Assembly: GCA_020061465.1 (NCBI GenBank)
Contig: JAGUYG010000004.1
Location: forward strand, 34,030 to 98,029
Source of the DNA: Ignavibacteriales bacterium
GTDB taxonomy: Bacteria; Bacteroidota; Ignavibacteria; Ignavibacteriales; Ignavibacteriaceae
Length of the DNA stretch: 64,000 bases
Reading direction: 5' to 3'
Below are positions 1 through 7,532 of the stretch, piece by piece. The notes beneath the pieces were generated by a model, which made no database searches, had not been told where the DNA came from, and was given only the letters and a program-made list of their open reading frames with translations. Numbering within the stretch: the stretch's first letter is position 1; each line of letters starts with the position of its first letter. The translations under genes were made by a program, and so were the position numbers.

Positions 1-101
1 AATAACAACAAACTAAATCTAAATGTTGGTGGAATTGGATATTTGATTTTAAAGCTGGAGTAGAATGTGTTTTTAAAAATAGAAATTTTGAATTTTTAAT
101 T
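1..101 (+). pseudogene. Possible C-terminal remnant of an outer-membrane beta-barrel gene
   Basis: Frame 1 reads NNNKLNLNVGGIGYL and stops at a TAG at 61-63. From about position 42 frame 2 continues with FDFKAGVECVFKNRNFEF. Joined by one frameshift, the two give an alternating hydrophobic pattern ending in aromatic residues, as in the last strands of an outer-membrane barrel. The gene would begin outside the window. This is an inference from a very short stretch; it could be noncoding. Confidence 0.22.
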
Positions 102-153
102 CTTTTATTTTTGTTTGTAATAATTGTAAATAAATAAATCGATGAGGGAAAAA

Positions 154-443
154 ATGAGCTGCCAAATTGAGGCGGTAGAGATACTTAAAAATGCAAAACC
201 AAATCTGATATCTAAATATCCAATAAAAAACTCGCTGTTTTTGGATCTGTGAGCAGAAAAGAAGATAAGGAAGGCAGCGATATAGATATATTGGTTGAAT
301 TCGATCGCGCTGATGGGATGAAATTTATACATCTTTGCTCCGAACTTGAAAAGCTTTTGAATTAGAAGGTCGACCTGGTATCAAGAAACGGAATAAAAGA
401 AAAGTACTTCAAAATAATTGAACCGGAGTTAATCTACGTTTAA
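154..443 (+). pseudogene. Broken MNT-type nucleotidyltransferase antitoxin (MntA-like)
   Basis: An ATG at 154 opens a frame reading SCQIEAVEILKNAKPNLISKY. A frameshift near 231-240 moves the reading into the next frame, which shows the minimal nucleotidyltransferase signature: FGSVSRKED followed by SDIDILVEF, the GS-x(n)-DxD pattern. An in-frame TAG at 363-365 interrupts the gene before KVDLVSRNGIKEKYF, and it ends with a TAA at 441-443. MNT proteins are the antitoxin partners of HEPN RNases, and AMPylate them. One frameshift plus one stop make this a pseudogene. The partner remnant follows 1 bp later. Confidence 0.8.
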
Positions 444-444
444 G

Positions 445-504
445 CGGTCAGATAAACTTTTGTTGGAAGATATATTAGAAGCAATGACATTTTTATGTCA
501 GTAG
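445..504 (+). pseudogene. N-terminal fragment of a HEPN-domain toxin (HepT/DUF86-like)
   Basis: Reading from 445 gives RSDKLLLEDILEAMTFLCQ and then a TAG at 502. The SDK-L-LEDILEA start is characteristic of HepT-type HEPN RNases, which are encoded directly after the MNT antitoxin. The catalytic RxxxxH motif and the remainder of the roughly 110-aa protein are missing; palindromic repeats follow instead. The gene order MNT then HEPN matches intact operons, so this is the remnant of a type VII toxin-antitoxin pair. Confidence 0.7.
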
Positions 505-535
505 CAACTGAAGAAGCAAAAAAAATCATCACTCA

Positions 536-555
536 CCGTCTGCTTTAGCTGACGG
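536..555. repeat. Palindromic repeat, CCGTCAGC-AGCTGACGG family, copy 1
   Basis: The 20-bp sequence is CCGTCTGCTTTAGCTGACGG. It matches the copies at 26187-26206 and 56924-56943 with one mismatch in the left arm. All are intergenic. Confidence 0.7.
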
Positions 556-624
556 ATAAAGAAAGAGAAGAAAACCATCCCGGCTTTCCAAAGGATTTAT
601 GGATAGCCACAAAAGGAATATTAT

Positions 625-735
625 TAGGGCTATCCCTAGATCCCTTTGGGAAAGCCCCTCTGTGTTTTGGGGATTTGTTGATCCGTTCGCTTTCCAAAGG
701 AATCCCTTTGGGAGAAGCGAACGGTAAGTGAGGAT
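625..735. repeat. Dispersed palindromic repeat, copy A of a tandem pair
   Basis: The repeat ends in a strong hairpin: CCGTTCGCTT at 683-692 pairs with AAGCGAACGG at 715-724, and CCAAAGG pairs with CCTTTGG inside the loop. It shares the order of blocks (ATTAGGGCTATCC, GAAAGCCC, GTTTTG, CCGTTCGCTTTCC, GTAAGTGAG) with copy B about 200 bp downstream. Confidence 0.75.
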
Positions 736-829
736 CTGTAAGAATTTTACTTCATCACTTGCCGTCGGTTTTAACAAACGGAATTAAAACTTTAAACACT
801 TTTTGGGACTTTAGCGCCTTTAAAAGAAT

Positions 830-941
830 TATTTAGGGTTATCCGAAGATTCCGCTGTGAAAGCCCATTTATGTTTTGAGTTTTTTATTCCGTTCGCTTT
901 CCATAGGAATCTTCGGGAGAAGCGAACTATAAGTGAGTTAA
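830..941. repeat. Dispersed palindromic repeat, copy B of a tandem pair
   Basis: This is a diverged direct copy of 625-735, with the same block order and the same terminal hairpin CCGTTCGCTTTCC ... GAAGCGAACT. Arm mismatches indicate independent decay of the two copies. Confidence 0.72.
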
Positions 942-1067
942 CTAAAATAATTTTTTTCACTTACCTTCAGCTTGAGGCATATAAAAGGTATTGTTTTTAT
1001 TTTTCATTATAATGACATTTGAGCTATATCATTAGCAGTTATAGTCAAATAAAAATATGATTAAAGA

Positions 1068-1586
1068 ATGACATCCAAAAAATTTCTAAATGCTTTAGCA
1101 AATGGTAATGTTGATGTGATTAAAGAATTTCTCGACATTCTTTCTAAGCCGAATATCTCTTATTGTGTGATAAGAGGACTTGCAGTAAATGCTTATGCAG
1201 AGCCTGTAGTCAGCATGGACTTGGATTGAGTTCTGACATTAGCAGATACAGAAAAATTAATTAAAGAAACAGCACAGAAATTCAAAATGGAAATACTTCC
1301 TAATAGTATTAATCTAACCCATCCTCAATCTAACTTGCGAATTCAACTACAGACTGATACAAGATATCAACAGTTTATTGCAAATGCTGTTGATAAGCAA
1401 GTTTTGGGTTATGATATGAAGGCTGCTAAACTGGAAGATGTACTTCAAGAAAAATTGTGGGCATATCAGGATCAAGAAAGACGAAAGAGTAAACGTCAGA
1501 AAGACCTTGCAGATATTATGCGGCTTGTTGAAACTCATTCACATCTCTATGATTTACTGCTGCACGAAGTTAAAGAAATGTTTTAG
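1068..1586 (+). pseudogene. Nucleotidyltransferase-fold protein gene interrupted by an in-frame TGA
   Basis: An ATG at 1068 starts a 172-codon frame broken by a TGA at 1227-1229. The first part carries an IRGLAVNAYAEPVVSMDLD segment, resembling the G-G/S ... DxD core of AbiEii/COG-type nucleotidyltransferase proteins, and the stop falls directly after the acidic LD. Downstream, AAKLEDVLQEKLWAYQD and RQKDLADIMRLVE match the helical C-terminal half of such proteins. The frame is intact on both sides, so a single base change explains the lesion. Translation restarting at the ATG at 1287 would lack the active site. Confidence 0.7.
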
Positions 1587-1655
1587 AATAAATTCTACGA
1601 ATGGATTTCTTATTTGCTTAGCCAATGAATCGGATAATAAAATGAGGTATTCGAA

Positions 1656-2069
1656 ATGAAAAGAGTAACATCTCTCGGCGGAATATTTTTTAAGTGCAAA
1701 GACCCGGATAAGGTAAAAGAATGGTATTCAAAACATTTCGGATTTAATACGGATGAATATGGGACTACATTTGAGTGGCGGCAGTCTGGTGATCAAACAA
1801 AAAAAGGATTTACGGTATGGAGTCCGTTTAACGATGCCACAAAATATTTTGAGCCGTCGGAAAAAGAGTTTATGATAAATTATCGTGTTGAAAATCTTGA
1901 GCAGCTTGTTGAAGAATTAAAAAAAGAAGGTGTTACGATAGTGGATGAAATAGAGGTTTATGATTACGGAAAGTTTGTTCATATCATTGACATCGAAGGA
2001 AACAAAATTGAATTATGGCAGCCTAACGATGTTGAATATGAAAAGATAATCGGTGCAAAAGTGAAATAA
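1656..2069 (+). CDS. VOC (glyoxalase/bleomycin-resistance) family protein
   Basis: The 137-aa protein is a single vicinal-oxygen-chelate domain. It begins with SLGGIFFKCKDPDKVKEWYSK, the usual first beta-alpha unit, and ends with FVHIIDIEGNKIELWQP, the classic final beta strand with the metal-ligand glutamate in IELWQP. VOC domains form dimers that bind a divalent metal and act as lyases, dioxygenases or resistance proteins; the substrate cannot be told from sequence. No transcriptional partner is obvious, although the small membrane protein at 2103 follows after 33 bp in the same direction. Confidence 0.88.
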   Translation: MKRVTSLGGIFFKCKDPDKVKEWYSKHFGFNTDEYGTTFEWRQSGDQTKKGFTVWSPFNDATKYFEPSEKEFMINYRVENLEQLVEELKKEGVTIVDEIEVYDYGKFVHIIDIEGNKIELWQPNDVEYEKIIGAKVK

Positions 2070-2102
2070 CAAAATGTTTTATTTTTTTAGAAGGAAAAAA
2101 GA

Positions 2103-2471
2103 ATGGCAAAACTATCTATTACTTTTGGTGCGATATTAATTTTATTGGGGTTAATAAGTTATTTCGGAATCAGCAGCGAGAGTATAACTGCATTGATACC
2201 GGCTTTTCTCGGCGTTCCTGTGCTGATACTTGGCATTGCCGCTCTCAATGAAAAGTACTTAAAACATTCCATGCACGCCGCAACTGTTTTAATGCTGCTC
2301 GGGTTTTTGGGGACATCAGTACGTGTGCTGCCGGTAATTTTCAGCGGTGATGAGATAAAAAATCCGGATGCGGTAAAAGTTCAGCTTATAATGGCATTAA
2401 TATGTTTGGTATTCTTACTACTTGCTGTTAGATCATTTATTGATGCAAGGAGAACAAGAGAAGATAGGTAG
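2103..2471 (+). CDS. Small integral membrane protein, four predicted membrane segments
   Basis: The 122-aa protein is almost entirely hydrophobic, with segments at about residues 4-22, 29-48, 57-77 and 90-110, and a basic C-terminus (DARRTREDR). The pattern ALIPAFLGVPVLILG followed by K-HSMHAA is shared by a family of small uncharacterised bacterial membrane proteins. Its function is unknown. It lies between the VOC gene and the DUF885 lipoprotein gene with gaps of about 33 bp on each side, so the three may be co-transcribed. A Shine-Dalgarno-like AAGGAAAAAAG precedes the ATG. Confidence 0.75.
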   Translation: MAKLSITFGAILILLGLISYFGISSESITALIPAFLGVPVLILGIAALNEKYLKHSMHAATVLMLLGFLGTSVRVLPVIFSGDEIKNPDAVKVQLIMALICLVFLLLAVRSFIDARRTREDR

Positions 2472-2505
2472 TTTGATTAATTAGAAGCATAAATAAAAGG
2501 ACTAC

Positions 2506-3840
2506 ATGCTAAGAAATAAAATTATCTTATTAATTCTTTCATGCTTAATATTTTTATCTTGCGGGAAAGAAGAAAAACCGGCAGCGAATAAAGAATTGGA
2601 AATTAAAATGAATTCAATCGCAGAAGCTTACGTAAAATTAATTTTAGGCATAGGGCAGTATGATCCGGATTATGTTGATGCTTATTATGGTCCTGAGGAA
2701 TGGAAAAAAGAGATCGCTTCAAAATTTAAAAGCGATTCATTATCACTTGATTACTTAAACGCAGAAGCTAATAATCTATTAGATGAGCTTGAATTGTTAA
2801 GCTCTTTCAAAGCGAATGAAATTGAAACTTTACGATACAGATATTTATACAAACAATTATTAGCAGCTAAAACAAAAATATTCATGCTTTCCGGCGGAAC
2901 GCTAAGTTTCGACGAAGAAGCAAAATCACTTTATGATGCCGAAGTTCCGGTTCACAGCGAAGAGTATTTTCAAACAATTCTAAATGAATTGAATAATCTG
3001 CTGCCCGGAAATGGAACGCTTGCCGAAAGATTGGAAGATTTTAAAAAGGAATTTATAATTCCGAAAGAAAAAATCGATACGGTATTCATGGCAGCAATTG
3101 CTGAATGCCGCAAGAAAACACTTCAGCATATTGCTTTACCAAAAGGTGAAAGTTTTACGGTTGAATACGTAACGGGTGAACCATGGGGCGCTTATAATTG
3201 GTATAAGGGTAACAGTTACAGCTTAATTCAGGTGAACACCGATTTGCCAATTTATATAGACCGCGCTGTTGATTTAGCTGCACACGAAGGGTATCCCGGT
3301 CATCATGTTTACAATGCGCTTCTCGAAAAGAATTTAATGAAAGAGAGAGGATGGATAGAATTTTCAATATATGCTCTCTTTAGTCCGCAATCGCTTATTG
3401 CAGAAGGGACGGCTAATTACGGAATCGAAATGGCATTCCCGGGAGAATCAAGAATTAAATTTGAAAAAGAAGTTCTCTTTCCGTTAGCAGGATTGAATCC
3501 CCAAAAAGCCGATAAGTATTATGAAGTTCTTAAGCTTACTTCTAAATTAAACTATGCAGGAAACGAAGCTGCAAGGAATTATCTTGACGGTAAGTGGAAT
3601 AAAGAAGAAACTCTCAACTGGCTGATTAAATATTCGCTGATGACAAAAGAGCGGGCGGAAAGATATTTAAAATTCATCGAAAAGTACCGAAGCTATGTCA
3701 TTAATTATAATTTAGGTAAAGATATTGTTGCTGCTTACATAGAACGAAGCAGCGGCACAGTGAAGAACGTTGAAAGAAGATGGAAATTGTTTGAGAAACT
3801 CTTATCTACTCCGCAAACACCTTCGGGTTTGAAGAAATGA
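2506..3840 (+). CDS. DUF885-family lipoprotein, putative zinc peptidase
   Basis: The 444-aa protein starts with a lipoprotein signal peptide (ILSCLIFLSCG, lipid-modified Cys about residue 19), placing it in the cell envelope. The central motif HEGYPGHH at residues 260-267 resembles the HExxH-type zinc sites of metallopeptidases and is the hallmark of DUF885 proteins. An acidic second half (LIAEGTANYGIEM) could supply the third ligand. Family members are thought to be peptidases, but the substrate is unproven. Length fits the family's shorter members. Confidence 0.82.
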   Translation: MLRNKIILLILSCLIFLSCGKEEKPAANKELEIKMNSIAEAYVKLILGIGQYDPDYVDAYYGPEEWKKEIASKFKSDSLSLDYLNAEANNLLDELELLSSFKANEIETLRYRYLYKQLLAAKTKIFMLSGGTLSFDEEAKSLYDAEVPVHSEEYFQTILNELNNLLPGNGTLAERLEDFKKEFIIPKEKIDTVFMAAIAECRKKTLQHIALPKGESFTVEYVTGEPWGAYNWYKGNSYSLIQVNTDLPIYIDRAVDLAAHEGYPGHHVYNALLEKNLMKERGWIEFSIYALFSPQSLIAEGTANYGIEMAFPGESRIKFEKEVLFPLAGLNPQKADKYYEVLKLTSKLNYAGNEAARNYLDGKWNKEETLNWLIKYSLMTKERAERYLKFIEKYRSYVINYNLGKDIVAAYIERSSGTVKNVERRWKLFEKLLSTPQTPSGLKK

Positions 3841-4049
3841 AAGCTAATTTGGAAAATCAAGAACGATTTATTATTAAACGAGAAGAAATTTAGACCTAAT
3901 CTCCAGAGGATCCGGTGGTAAAGATTTCTCAGTCGCTCCGCTCCTTCGAAATGACAATTCTGAGTTTTTACACAACCTCGATTATTCTGATTACATAGTC
4001 TCGATCCCATGGGTGGATTCTTAAGTATTGTTAGAAAACAAATTGAATT

Positions 4050-4673
4050 TCACCAGTTGCCTGGTTTATAAATATTTGTGTGGGGAATCGGATTAGGCAT
4101 TTGGGAAGTTTTTAATATTCCATGTCTGATTCTTTTGATAAAATCTGCATGTTTCATAAGCTCCTTTGATGGATGACCTTTTCCTGGTATAATTAAACCA
4201 AGCAATTTATTTGAGTGATGCTCCTTAACAAGTTTCATCGACTCAGCTATATCGCTGTCATTCGAAACAACAACTCCGCAGTCGTAGTTATTCAACCAGG
4301 CATCGTTAAGGAGATGTACTGCGATGTTTACATCGGAACCTTTTTCCTCAGTCCTTATTATTTTTACAGCCCGCCTATTTTCGGAGGGATCGGCTAATGG
4401 GGCATAAACTTCATGTGTTAAAAAATGTCCATAAAATATTTTAATCTCAGGAGTAATTGATTTCAGTGCTCTCAGATATGTTTGTTGTTTTATCGGTTTT
4501 TGAGAGTTGTATTTCCCCGAAACTAGCGCAGTAAAATATTTAATTTCTATAGCTTGATTATTTGGTGAAAGCAGTTTTTGGAAAAGTGATTTCAAATCAA
4601 GCCATTTATAAGGTGTGTTTTTTACGGCACGGTAATAAAAATTAAATCCATCTATATAGATAATAGTACGCAT
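4050..4673 (-). CDS. NYN-domain (PIN-like) ribonuclease
   Basis: I chose the start at 4673 because MRTIIYIDGFNFYYRA is the conserved N-terminus of NYN proteins; the longer open frame upstream runs through a hairpin repeat. The 207-aa protein has the PIN-like acidic residues in YIDGFNFYY (Asp8), the later GSDVNIAVHLLNDAW, and VVVSNDSDI, together forming a metal-dependent RNase site. NYN domains act in RNA processing or in phage and toxin contexts. The gene stands alone, convergent with the DUF885 gene, so its role is not indicated by its neighbours. Confidence 0.85.
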   Translation of the reverse strand: MRTIIYIDGFNFYYRAVKNTPYKWLDLKSLFQKLLSPNNQAIEIKYFTALVSGKYNSQKPIKQQTYLRALKSITPEIKIFYGHFLTHEVYAPLADPSENRRAVKIIRTEEKGSDVNIAVHLLNDAWLNNYDCGVVVSNDSDIAESMKLVKEHHSNKLLGLIIPGKGHPSKELMKHADFIKRIRHGILKTSQMPNPIPHTNIYKPGNW

Positions 4674-4702
4674 TAATTCCAAATTTAGATTTAAAAAAGC
4701 AA

Positions 4703-4720
4703 GAGTCACCGAAGTGACTC
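4703..4720. repeat. Short hairpin upstream of the NYN gene
   Basis: GAGTCAC at 4703-4709 pairs with GTGACTC at 4714-4720 around CGAA. It sits in the leader of the NYN gene or is part of an intergenic repeat; there is no T-run to make it a terminator. Confidence 0.5.
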
Positions 4721-4920
4721 TGCGCCCTTGATCGAAACCGAAGGGGTGGTTAATAACCTTTGTAAATATATATTTTATGCAAAAGATAAGCAACCAAAAT
4801 TTTCATCTCTGTTATTAACAGAATAGTAAATCTACATGAGTTACTGATATTAATTTTAATCTTTTTCTAACGTATTAATCGGCATATCAGCTTCAATGCT
4901 TTTCGGAGAAAATACTCACT

Positions 4921-5949
4921 CTATTTAAAGAGGCTTTTTAAAAGCCCATGCTTTATCAATTCAAATACAGATTTATCTATAATTATCTCATCAAAAATTT
5001 CTCTTATTACCCTCTCATTTATTCTTTCGAAATCTTTTTCAAGCGGAGTGATTATTACACCGCCCAAATCTACCGCAGCCGCACTAATTAAATAATGTTT
5101 TTCTTCTTCAGCAAAATAGTGTGATGACCTGTGCTTCTTTCTCGGAAACAAAAGCACTCTCCAGCCAAATTCATCTTCATAAAAAGCTAAAATGTTCATC
5201 ATCGGCTCTTCGCCTTCTTCATAATAAGAAAGCAAAATATTATACAGTAAATTAAAACTCGAAACAATAAGATTAGATTCATTCGATTCGAAAGAAAAAA
5301 AGCGGCGTAAACCGTCATCAATTGCCTCTATGATCAATTTGTCTGACTCAAACAATGTATTTCCGTATTCGTTTTTTATGCTATGAAAATCATTATCAAT
5401 AGGCATGAAATATTTTGAGCCTGCCTGGAAATGTAAGTGGTCCGGTGCCGAAGCGCCGCACTTTGGACCATTATAAAAAACAGTAAAATGCTTTGATGTT
5501 TCTCTGCTTAGAGAAAGAAGTACATCAAACGATTCTTTTATAGTTTGTGCCTTATGTTCAACATGGGGTATGGTAAGATGCCGCGGAAATATTGGAAACG
5601 GATTACAGAGAATCAAATAATCGTCCTTGTAATTTATTGCTCTTTGTTCCGGCGGAAGATTTGGTATGCATAAAAAACATTTTCTTTCGTTAATGGATTT
5701 AGGATCAACTTTAGCTGAGCTTGAAACAATTCTGCCGGGATTAAATTGAACTTTTATTTTGTAACCATCAAAATAAAATTCTTTTGTTTGAACGCTTGAA
5801 AGCGATGCGTAACCTTCAATCAACTGCGTCCACGTTTGATTCTGCTGCTCAAATAATTTAAGCGAGGCGGTTCCGTAATCGCCTTGTGCAACTAATTCGG
5901 CAATCTCCCCGTTATTTAGAATAAAATCATTCGGCAATTTCAATCTCAA
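4921..5949 (-). CDS. DUF4922 protein, HIT-like nucleotide phosphorylase/adenylyltransferase
   Basis: The 342-aa protein contains the histidine-triad variant HLHFQ at residues 171-175 preceded by GPKCGASAPD, the arrangement of ATP adenylyltransferase and GDP-hexose phosphorylase (VTC2-like) enzymes. A CFLC pair (91-94) probably binds zinc. The expected reaction is phosphorolysis or nucleotidyl transfer on a dinucleotide or NDP-sugar; the exact substrate is not deducible. It follows the GT2 gene by 31 bp on the same strand. The start is a TTG; other TTG codons lie 2 and 4 codons later, so the start is uncertain. Confidence 0.8.
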   Translation of the reverse strand: MRLKLPNDFILNNGEIAELVAQGDYGTASLKLFEQQNQTWTQLIEGYASLSSVQTKEFYFDGYKIKVQFNPGRIVSSSAKVDPKSINERKCFLCIPNLPPEQRAINYKDDYLILCNPFPIFPRHLTIPHVEHKAQTIKESFDVLLSLSRETSKHFTVFYNGPKCGASAPDHLHFQAGSKYFMPIDNDFHSIKNEYGNTLFESDKLIIEAIDDGLRRFFSFESNESNLIVSSFNLLYNILLSYYEEGEEPMMNILAFYEDEFGWRVLLFPRKKHRSSHYFAEEEKHYLISAAAVDLGGVIITPLEKDFERINERVIREIFDEIIIDKSVFELIKHGLLKSLFK

Positions 5950-5980
5950 ATTTTTGTTGTTAATGAAAGCAGCAGGAGAA

Positions 5981-7459
5981 TTACTTTTTCATTGCATTAA
6001 ATCTTTGACGGGCTAAAACTTCAAAGCTTCTTATCCTGTCCTTATAGAAATTGTTCGCATTTAGTCTTTCGACCGACAATGCTGCATCCGAATTACCTTC
6101 CCATCTTCTGCACATATAAATCGGCTCATAAATTCTTCCGATTTGATATCTTCTTGAAATTGCCAGCCCTAGAGCATAGTCTTCTCCATAGCTTACATTT
6201 GGAATCTTAATTTCGCGTAGAACAGGAGTATAAAAAGCACGCGGTGCACCTAATCCATTAATTCTTAGTGCATTGTTTCTTCCATTTTCCGGCGTCCATT
6301 CTTGATGGTCAATTAGTCCCGGGGGAATTTCAATTAAATTCACATCGGTCAAAGTATAAGAACCTACTACCATTGCGCATTTTTCTTTTTTGAATACGTC
6401 AACAATTTTATGAAGTGTGCTCTCATTTGGATAGACGTCATCGCTGTCAAGCTGTACGGCATATTTGCCGCAGTATTTGCTGTGCGCACCTTCATTCCAG
6501 CAGCCGCCTATGCCAAGGTCTTTCCTTTCGGGAATTATGTGAACAACTCGCTTATCTTTTTCAGCAAATGATTTGATTACTTCGGTAGTGCCGTCATTCG
6601 AATAATTGTCAACCACAATAAGATTAAAAGGAAAATTTGTTTTTTGCTTTAGCACCGAAGCAATTGCATCACCTATTGTTCTAACGCGGTTTTTAACAGG
6701 TATTATAACAGATGCTTCAAATTCGAATTGAACGTCTGTGTCATTTACTTCTTCAAATTGCGGCTCTAAATATGTACCAATTTTTTTTAGGTGTTCGGTT
6801 ACAGCTTTTTCCATTTCAATTTGAACGTTACGATTCTTCGGATTTACATAATCGAATAATTTCTCGCCTGATTTGCGCGTATCAACCTCAACAGTGGAAT
6901 AAAGATATTCGGGAATTCTAATTAAAGAATAGCTTCTTGAAATTGATAAACGTAAATCGTAAAGACCTGCAAAATCATAATTCGTCTGCAAATTTTTCAC
7001 ATAGTCCATTATGGCATCTGTTCTGATAAGAAGAAGTGGACCGAAATCAAAATCATCCCGCAAGCTTCCTACTTGATAATCAATTACGGGGTGTGCTGAG
7101 CGCAGGTTGTTCTTTATTTCATAATAATCGGAATAAACCAAACCGGCTGAACAATCCTGTGCAACTGAAACAAATCTCTCTAATGCAAACTGTCCGAATT
7201 CAACCAAAGTTTCTTGTGTTAGAAATAGAATGAATTTGGTTACCGAGTGATTATTTAAGGATTTAATTGTATTGGTAGAAAAAAGAGAATCAATTTTAAT
7301 TACCTCACAATTATCAATTTTTGTTTTGACCTCTTTTTGTGTCAACAAATAAACTTTTTCAACCAATCCGGTTTTAATCAATTCATTTATGGTTTTTTGT
7401 GTATAATCATTACCACTGAAAGGTAAAAATGCGGTTATCATAGCTGGTATCCCACTCAT
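5981..7459 (-). CDS. Family 2 glycosyltransferase with an extra N-terminal domain
   Basis: The 492-aa protein has a GT-A domain in its second half, from about residue 250: [13 protein letters not shown], then [12 protein letters not shown], and [11 protein letters not shown], which carries the DxD metal and nucleotide-sugar site. The first 240 residues look like a degenerate GT-A fold ([11 protein letters not shown], then VYSDYYEI). The enzyme should move a sugar onto a glycan or lipid at the inner face of the membrane. It forms a two-gene unit with the downstream DUF4922 gene, suggesting nucleotide-sugar metabolism linked to glycan assembly. An internal ATG at residue 7 is an alternative start. 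Confidence 0.85.
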   Translation of the reverse strand: MSGIPAMITAFLPFSGNDYTQKTINELIKTGLVEKVYLLTQKEVKTKIDNCEVIKIDSLFSTNTIKSLNNHSVTKFILFLTQETLVEFGQFALERFVSVAQDCSAGLVYSDYYEIKNNLRSAHPVIDYQVGSLRDDFDFGPLLLIRTDAIMDYVKNLQTNYDFAGLYDLRLSISRSYSLIRIPEYLYSTVEVDTRKSGEKLFDYVNPKNRNVQIEMEKAVTEHLKKIGTYLEPQFEEVNDTDVQFEFEASVIIPVKNRVRTIGDAIASVLKQKTNFPFNLIVVDNYSNDGTTEVIKSFAEKDKRVVHIIPERKDLGIGGCWNEGAHSKYCGKYAVQLDSDDVYPNESTLHKIVDVFKKEKCAMVVGSYTLTDVNLIEIPPGLIDHQEWTPENGRNNALRINGLGAPRAFYTPVLREIKIPNVSYGEDYALGLAISRRYQIGRIYEPIYMCRRWEGNSDAALSVERLNANNFYKDRIRSFEVLARQRFNAMKK

Positions 7460-7532
7460 TTATTTTGAAAAGAACTTTTGTAAAATTACTTATAATGAAA
7501 AGAAGATTCAAAGAATCTTATTTTGCCTTGAA

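Larger units (their letters stand above)
505..1067. other. Noncoding stretch filled with palindromic repeats
   Basis: No credible gene. The stretch holds a copy of the CCGTCAGCTTTAGCTGACGG palindrome family (536-555) and two diverged copies of a roughly 110-bp repeat (625-735 and 830-941). Apparent reading frames here are by-products of the palindromes. Confidence 0.7.

Noticed and set aside
529..777. Minus-strand 82-codon open frame
   Set aside because: It lies over palindromic repeats and has no recognisable domain; it is an artefact of the repeat.
1227..1229. TGA as a recoded codon (selenocysteine or tryptophan)
   Set aside because: TAA and TAG lesions occur in similar genes in this window and core genes use TGA as a normal stop, so mutation is simpler.
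3735..4010. Minus-strand 91-codon open frame
   Set aside because: It overlaps the end of the DUF885 gene antisense and a repeat-like spacer; no family resemblance.
4215..4397. Plus-strand frame inside the NYN gene
   Set aside because: It is an antisense shadow of the NYN coding sequence.
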